From the NCBI GenBank assembly GCA_002633005.1, contig NMRA01000098.1, forward strand, positions 348,447-412,446: DNA of 64,000 nt. Direction: 5' to 3'. Source of the stretch: Phoronis australis (lineage: Eukaryota > Phoronida > Phoronidae). Position 1 is the stretch's first letter. Each line of letters starts with the position of its first letter. The position numbers and the translations under genes were made by a program. Shown here in pieces: positions 58,301 to 64,000 of this stretch. The notes under the pieces are model-generated. The model was not told the DNA's origin, searched no databases, and worked only from the letters and a program-made list of their open reading frames with translations.

Positions 58301-61300
58301 TCCTGAACTGAAATTAAGCCTCATAATTCACTGCTTCATTGCCATTTGAACTTAGCAGTCATTTTGCTTTCTGTATGTGCTTTGATTCAAGGTTTCCCTG
58401 CTCTCCAACAGGGTATTATTGCATGTTTTCACGTTATGAATTCAACAAAAACTTTGTGTTGCACTCTTGATGTGAACATATGTGACATCTTATGCTTACA
58501 AGTACGAATTTGTACAACTTTGTGCATTTAGCTTAAATATTTCCAAGTTTATAGATTTCAAATTAGTAAAAGTATATTAGAATTATTTTCTGAAAGTTCT
58601 AAGCTTGTAAAATTTCCAAATTTTGACTTTATATGAATCTGACATTGATGAGATCATGTGGTCATGTTTTCAGTAAAATCTAGCAAACAACCTTATAAAT
58701 AACATGATGAAATTTATTTGATATTAATGTTCAAGATGAAATCTCAAAAATTTTGTTACAATTTTCTAAATTATCATTTTTTTTACGTTTTATTTCAATG
58801 TATTGATCAATAAGAAAGATGACTTTACTGCTCAGAATTCAAATTAATCTGGCAATTTTCATTTTACGGAACTTTTGATTTTTTTTGCATAAAAATCATA
58901 AATTAGAGTCTTATTTTTGATAGCCCCTCATGCAAAGTGGAATATTTTTTAAAAACAATTGAATGCAGAATTTTGGAGCACTGTATAAAGATGTGAAAGT
59001 CTCATATGAATCTGGTCGGCCATTTCTAAAATCCGTATTATGTTCCAAAGTTAGTGGACGTTTTTATAGGCTCCTACCATAATTTCGTTATCGTTACCAG
59101 TTCTTACATAAGATTGCTTATTCCAAAGGTCACATCCACAAAATGGGGCGTGTTCAGTTATCCTCCTCTGCTATTGTAGACAGCGCCTTAATGACGTGTT
59201 CGACGTGGTGACAGTAGTAGATGCCCTGGACAGCCGTGACATGACAAACCTGAAGTTACTAGACCGGCCTGACCTGGGAGTCACCTTCACCAAGCTACAT
59301 TGTTGGAGGCTCACCCAGTTCACAAAGTGCGTCTTCATCGATGCTGACGCAATGGTGAGTACTTCATGGTCTTCTATGGGGAGGGGCAAATGAGGGTGGG
59401 GAAGTAATGAGGGAGACACTCGTCACAGCAAAATTCAAACTTGCTTTGGCAACTGAGTCAAACGTTTTTGTAGGTACTGAACACCAGTTTGTTTTTTACG
59501 TTAGCATACAATTTGAGGGACACCTTTAAGTAACCAGAGAACAACCAGTGGAGAACCCTGGTGCCTGCTGTTGACTCGACTGGATATTTTATCTGTTTCG
59601 CCTGCTTTGATGCCTCAATTTCACACAGTCAATTACACATCTGACATGTTATCTTTTTGCCAAAATCATTTTATCACGGTATAAGGTATCTCGGGGCCCT
59701 CGATGACATGATGAGAGCATCGAGCTGATATTCTGCTCGATTCCCTTGGAAAAATACTTTAAAATTTCCCTCACCTGTATTTTTCTCTCACTCAAAAAGT
59801 TACCCCTCACAAAAGTCACTGGCACCTTTCCCTCAGGTGAGTAAGGACCCTATATCTTATATTTTTAATGTTCTATTGGTACTATAATTTCTCTTTCTGT
59901 TTTTGTATTATCGTGTGAGATCGAACATCGTAGTGTATGTATTCTCTCATGTATTTTAGGTGCTTCAAAACATAGACGATCTTTTCGAGAGGGAAGAGTT
60001 ATCAGCGGCCCCGGACCCTGGCTGGCCAGACTGCTTCAACTCTGGTGTATTTGTATTTTGTCCAAGTGAGGCCACCTACACAGCTCTCCTAGACTTTGCA
60101 GTGTCTGTAGGCAGCTTTGACGGTAAGTGTTGTCAGCTTTAAGTGGAGATGATTAATCTGATATTGCTTTGCTTACTTGAAGATGTAAACGTCATATATC
60201 AGCAGGGATTAGGATGGAAACGCGCACTTATAATCAGAAACAAAACTTTGTCTTTTGGCTTGAAATTTGGTAGAGGAAAAAGCCTTGCATAATTTTAAGC
60301 AATTTTATCTGTGAAAAAGATTTGAGCATTTTGATTCTTGTTCTTGATGACTTCAAGCAAAATTGGCAATACCGCAAACACTTTTTATCTTTCTACAACC
60401 ACAGTATTTATTTATTAACAATCCCTGGAGAATATTGAATTGCCCAAAATGTGATACAAACTTAGTTGTATCCACATGACCTTACGAAACGTTACTTCCA
60501 CCAGCAACCCATAATTCACCAATGGCCACCAACATATCTACGCTGAGGTTAGAACATGTGAATGCTCGATAGCCAACACCTTTGCTTTTCACTTCCAATT
60601 TGTATTACAGGTGGTGACCAGGGTCTATTAAATCTATTCTTTAGCGACTGGGCAACCAAAGACATAAAGCACCATCTGCCTTTCTTGTACAACGTCGTAT
60701 CTCAGGCCTTTTATAGTTACCTACCAGCGTTCAAACAGTGAGTGTTGTCTTTCATTTTTTTCCTTTTTGTTGTTTACCAGAACATGAGTGTACCTGAGAT
60801 GTGGTTTAGATTTAGTTGGATGATTTTTACTGTAACAGAGGACGATTGCAGAGAAGCCAGTAAATTGTTCTTTTTTGTTTATTTTATGACCCTTAGTGCA
60901 TTTTTCTAGTGGTTGTGGAAGAAAGTGCTTATAGAGCCTTTTTCTGTTTTGAGATGTCTTATCTCTCACTTCATAAACACTGTAGTGCTGACAGACCATA
61001 GTTCTATGGGGTGTGGTTTCACACTGAAGTAACTGGCTTATCATGGTTGGGGCTAATGGCGCCAAACTTTTGTGTCTTAAAGAAAATAGTTCGCTTTGTT
61101 TCAATATGTTATCGAATTGTACAACTGATAAATTGGACAGTCAAATGTAAACTGACCTGTCGTTTAAGAAGACACACTTGGGCATTTCTGCATAGATCCT
61201 AACCACTCCATTATCGGTGTCAATTCTGGTGCAGGCCTCTCATGAGGTTGCGATAGCGATGGTGCCATGACTCGTAGTTGGAGCAGGGTTTTCTGAACAA

Positions 61301-61959
61301 AGTAGTATGACCTGGATTTGAAAGAAATTTGCGTTAAAGTTGATTTCACAAAGCACTGGGTTGGTGTTGTCTGTGAGAATAGTGCATTTTATCCCTGTTC
61401 TGCCGTCAATGTTGAATCCTTCACCAAAGTGCTTTGGGGCTTAAAGATTTACTGCACTCATCCGATCTTGATTTATTGCCAAGTGAGCTTTGTAAATCGT
61501 GTCACTGGCGATGTGTATATCTGCATTTTTTTTCTGCAATTTCGTTTTCGCCAACTCCAAGGAAGAGCTTTCCTGGGTCGCTGGTGGCTTCAGTGCTGTA
61601 GCTGATAACTTACATAGAATCCTATCATGTTAAAGGATATTGCAAGACCTATTTTATGATAGTAAAAAGCCTTTTGAATTGCAACACAAAAGATTCTAAT
61701 AGATCAGTTAACGACAAGTTAAAAATTTTGTTTACCGTCATGAATTTCTGGTGTGATGGTTCGTGTCAATGTGTGCAGGTTTGGTAAAGATGCCAAGGTG
61801 GTGCACTTCATTGGGCCAGTGAAGCCGTGGCAGAACGTGTACAACACAGCCACGGGTCACGTGATCCCGCAGCAAGGAACTGGTCACAACGGAGACTTCC
61901 TCCAAATGTGGTGGAACATCTTCATGGAGTGCGTCTTTAAAAATCTGGACAGCACTATG
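43296..61959 (+). CDS. GYG: glycogenin (glycogen primer glucosyltransferase), 3' end missing
   Basis: Glycogenin is a GT8 enzyme that transfers glucose from UDP-glucose to its own tyrosine and extends a short chain that primes glycogen synthesis in the cytosol. Six exons give 268 codons: 43296-43311, 49710-49851, 59180-59354, 59960-60122, 60611-60737 and 61779-61959; all phases agree. The N-terminal [20 protein letters not shown] is the UDP-binding start. Lys91 in TKLHCW corresponds to human Lys86, DAD at 107-109 to the metal-binding DXD at 102-104, and Tyr200 in FYSYLPAF to the autoglucosylated tyrosine. The constant offset of five supports the chosen first exon. [31 protein letters not shown] and [12 protein letters not shown] are family blocks. 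The last exon ends [25 protein letters not shown]; the linker and glycogen-synthase-binding C-terminus were not found by 64000. Metazoans before the vertebrate duplications have one gene ancestral to GYG1 and GYG2. Confidence 0.92.
43312..49709 (+). other. glycogenin intron 1 (6.4 kb, provisional)
   Basis: The stretch holds the 49-bp tandem repeat at 48141-48287 and otherwise no gene I can support. Short frames near 43.6-45.4 kb and 47.2-47.5 kb lack motifs. Some, such as the minus-strand frame around 44690-44800, end at donor-like sites, but no family was recognised. Confidence 0.4.
48141..48287. repeat. 49-bp tandem repeat x 3
   Basis: Three consecutive 49-base units, each starting AGTCAGTCTGCTCTGTGTCA, differ by only two or three bases. 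Near identity indicates recent expansion or active homogenisation. Confidence 0.95.
49710..49851 (+). CDS. GYG: glycogenin exon 2
   Basis: Acceptor TCATTTCAG, donor ATGAG|GTAAGG, phase 2. Encodes [20 protein letters not shown] and [20 protein letters not shown], the Rossmann-like first third of the GT8 fold. Confidence 0.92.
51757..51835 (+). repeat. tRNA-derived SINE head (probable)
   Basis: GGTGGCCCTGATATCTCTG and, 45 bases later, CCGGTTTGAATCTCGGTTGG resemble the A and B boxes of a tRNA gene (B-box consensus GGTTCGAATCC). The stem pairing is poor, so it is not a functional tRNA. It lies in glycogenin intron 2. Confidence 0.45.
52324..52393. repeat. 14-bp tandem repeat x 5
   Basis: Five copies of CTGTCATGAGGACA; only the third differs (first base A). 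It lies in glycogenin intron 2. Confidence 0.95.
55798..56196. repeat. large foldback built of short degenerate repeats
   Basis: The left arm, 55798-55992, begins TACCTAAACTACACGGTTAA. The right arm, about 56044-56196, is its reverse complement apart from a 50-base extra segment in the left arm. The loop is about 50 bases. Within the arms the motif (A/G)CTCA-x-AAACACGG recurs many times at irregular 15-20 base spacing. It lies in glycogenin intron 2. Confidence 0.9.
56220..59170 (+). other. remainder of glycogenin intron 2, no gene seen
   Basis: Only AT-rich sequence without coding signs. The intron as a whole spans 49852-59179 (9.3 kb). Confidence 0.5.
59180..59354 (+). CDS. GYG: glycogenin exon 3 (Lys and DXD residues)
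   Basis: Acceptor CTATTGTAG; the first base completes AGA with exon 2 ([10 protein letters not shown]). Contains [19 protein letters not shown] and the DXD motif VFIDADAM; donor ATG|GTGAGT, phase 0. Confidence 0.95.
59960..60122 (+). CDS. GYG: glycogenin exon 4
   Basis: Acceptor GTATTTTAG; encodes [20 protein letters not shown] and [20 protein letters not shown]; donor GACG|GTAAGT, phase 1. Confidence 0.96.
60611..60737 (+). CDS. GYG: glycogenin exon 5 (autoglucosylated Tyr)
   Basis: Acceptor TGTATTACAG; encodes [20 protein letters not shown] and [16 protein letters not shown]. Both tyrosines of the Y-S-Y acceptor segment are kept. Donor AACA|GTGAGT, phase 2. Confidence 0.95.
61779..61959 (+). 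CDS. GYG: glycogenin exon 6
   Basis: Acceptor GTGTGCAG; encodes [40 protein letters not shown] and [16 protein letters not shown]. Donor ATG|GTAGGT, phase 0, followed by a GT-rich tract at about 62020-62130. Confidence 0.94.
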
Positions 61960-64000
61960 GTAGGTGTGGTGTGCGAGGGGGGATGGGGCGGCAGAAAGCA
62001 GCCCCACCCCCGTCAATGTTTGAAAGAGTCTTTGAGTGTGGCTGTGTGCATGTGCTCGTGTGTTCGTCTAGATGAGTGCGTGTGCTTGTGTCTTTTGTGA
62101 GGTGTATTGGTGTATCTGTGCGTGAATATGTTTGAAGATTCATTCGTGAAGCCTTAATTTGATTTTTCTTCCTGACTTAAGTGTTATTCACAAGGTTGTA
62201 GTTGGGAGAACTTTGGGCGCTGAAAGACTGGCTTAAAGCCTATCTTGAACGGTAACACCTGTAGGTTTGGTTCCTTCAGTATGTTAAGAGCATCGCTCTG
62301 AGCTCACGAGAAAAACCTTTTAATTGAAACAGCTGCGAATAACACCCGTACGCAATGGTGTTCTATTCAAACCCCTATTCAATACAACTGTTCTCGGCCT
62401 TTTGTTGTTTTGTGCTAGGATCTTGCGGTGCGGCAACATGGCACGAAACAGCAGCTTCACCTATCATTTGACGGGCTTACATATGAGTGATTGAACTCTC
62501 GTTTACTAAGTCTTTGCTAGGACTATCTGGTTAGCCCAATACATCTAAAATAACAAAATTACGTTGAAGTTAGGCTTTATTTAATGTTGATATAGTAACT
62601 CAGTATATCATAGATTCACCACTGCCAACTGTGACTATTCCGGTTTAGTGTATATGAACATGTCAAACTCAATATGGTGTGGAATTTATGACTTAAATGT
62701 TTGCAAAACATTCTGTTTTAGATTTTGCGATTTCGGATTTACCGAATTGTGAACCAAATAGTGCTGCGTAGGACTTTAAAAGTGCTGTCTAAATATTGGT
62801 GTGTGATTACACTGTAACATTTTTCACATCTTTCACCCGAGTGACTTGAAATACACACATAACTTTTTGCTTGAAGTTAGAACAGTAGAGCTTGGGGTCT
62901 TCGGTGCGCTAATATTGAGCATGGAATTCTGGGTAAGATTCACTTACAGGGGTCCTGGATTTTGATGAGTTTGATGCCCATTATTCTGTGCAGAAAGCTG
63001 GTTCTCAAAATGCGGGCTCGTTATATCGGACCATTACGGATTTCATCGGCATTGTCCTAAATTTTAAGGACACTTCCCGACAATGAATGTTGGTCTTTGA
63101 TTAATGTCGGTAATGAAATGTGCAACAGTGCTTTGCAAACAGGACATTAATTTTTCAAGACTTACGATAAAATGCTGTTATTTTGTAATGTTTTTCACTA
63201 CCCCAAAACGAGGTTCATTTTAAGTCTTCAGTCCGTCTATTCACTTATTTTTGTGTTAAATCTTATTAATTCTTGTCATGTCTTCATTTATCAATAATTT
63301 TCAGAGTTGCTTATTGGAGGTAGCTCCTGTCATTTGCTGCTAGTGTTTGTCTGGGGACATTCTATAGTGTTTTGTTCAAGGTTACTGATGATGGGTGGCA
63401 AATATCTGGGCTCCAGATACAAAACGTGATTGAGACTTGTCTGGAAAATAGACAAAACTTTTGGCACTTTTTGAGAAAGTTTACAAATGGCGCGCATCGA
63501 GCGTACTTTCAGGTTTCACATGAAGGCGATTCGGAATGATCCTCTGGGGAGTTATGGTGTAAGCATGCATCTCCTGTTTGGGGAAAGTGAGGCTCAAAAC
63601 TCAGTCCATGTGTTTTCTATCTTGGTGGAGGCACTTGCTTTATTGGAGTCCAGCTCTTATTAGTTGTGTTAAATTAAATAGGATTTGGGACTGTGGTAAC
63701 CACTGATCTGTGTTGATATTGTTTAAAGGATCCATTTATAAGGGCTTGCAGAAAGGCATTATTAGGAACATGTAGTGTGATGTTAGGTATAGGCATTCCA
63801 AGACTGGGTAGATTGAGTGAACCTTACTGCCTGTGGAAGTTCACTCTAGACATATAATGAATATAACAATGTTCTGAACAGAATACACATCGAATAAAAT
63901 CGGATTGTTTACTGCAAGCTCTTCAAAATAATACGTGCACAGTCGGAGGAGAACTGGAGAGTCGGTGTTTTAGCGATTTACGATCTCCGTTGGACAGCTT
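61960..64000 (+). other. downstream part of glycogenin gene, no further exon found
   Basis: A GT-rich tract follows the last donor. No frame encodes the conserved C-terminal glycogen-synthase-binding block, so the remaining exons are probably beyond the window. Confidence 0.5.

Noticed and set aside
61738-62016. Minus-strand frame of 92 codons
   Set aside because: It is the antisense shadow of glycogenin exon 6.

Overview
The window is nuclear DNA from an animal. It is AT-rich, genes are broken by GT-AG introns, and intergenic and intronic DNA is full of decayed DNA transposons. All recognisable genes are animal genes: ITM2/BRI with a BRICHOS domain, DDIAS/noxin, CCDC160, glycogenin and an SLC22 transporter exon. 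P2X7-type 'ballast' motifs, THAP domains, and TTAA-inserted and hAT-like elements point to an invertebrate such as a marine deuterostome or lophotrochozoan. I cannot name the species from sequence alone.

Layout. 1-8.2 kb: mostly transposon debris, namely a TTAA-flanked THAP element at 1134-3016, a Ty3/Gypsy scrap near 4.4 kb and a foldback near 6.7 kb. 8.26-8.65 kb, minus: first coding exon of an SLC22-type transporter, with no further exon found. 11.8-12.2 kb: hAT-like transposase relic on the minus strand. 13.7-19.3 kb, minus: DDIAS, with its zinc-ribbon exons at the 5' end and one very large last exon; a 1.13 kb piggyBac-like element lies in an intron. 20.4-34.1 kb, plus: a five-exon ITM2 gene in one unbroken phase-0 frame of 330 codons, head to head with DDIAS. 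Its second intron holds a THAP element (25.1-26.4 kb) and a second copy of the first THAP element (27.39-30.44 kb). 37.1-38.3 kb, minus: CCDC160 in two coding exons. 43.3-62.0 kb, plus: glycogenin, six exons giving 268 codons of the catalytic domain; the 3' end was not found.

The four main genes do not form a pathway. Glycogenin primes glycogen synthesis. ITM2 is a type II membrane precursor cleaved by furin-like proteases. DDIAS is a genome-stability and anti-apoptosis factor in mammals. CCDC160 is an uncharacterised coiled-coil protein. The most unusual coding observation is a His/Arg-rich and acidic insert in ITM2 between the BRICHOS domain and the furin site. The most unusual non-coding observations are a perfect 31-bp-arm hairpin between DDIAS and ITM2, a foldback built from short degenerate repeats at 55.8 kb, and a TTAA element family that pairs a THAP domain with a P2X7-ballast-like domain. 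I found no convincing evidence of a wholly new multi-gene system. Exon boundaries below were derived by hand from splice consensus, phase and protein similarity.
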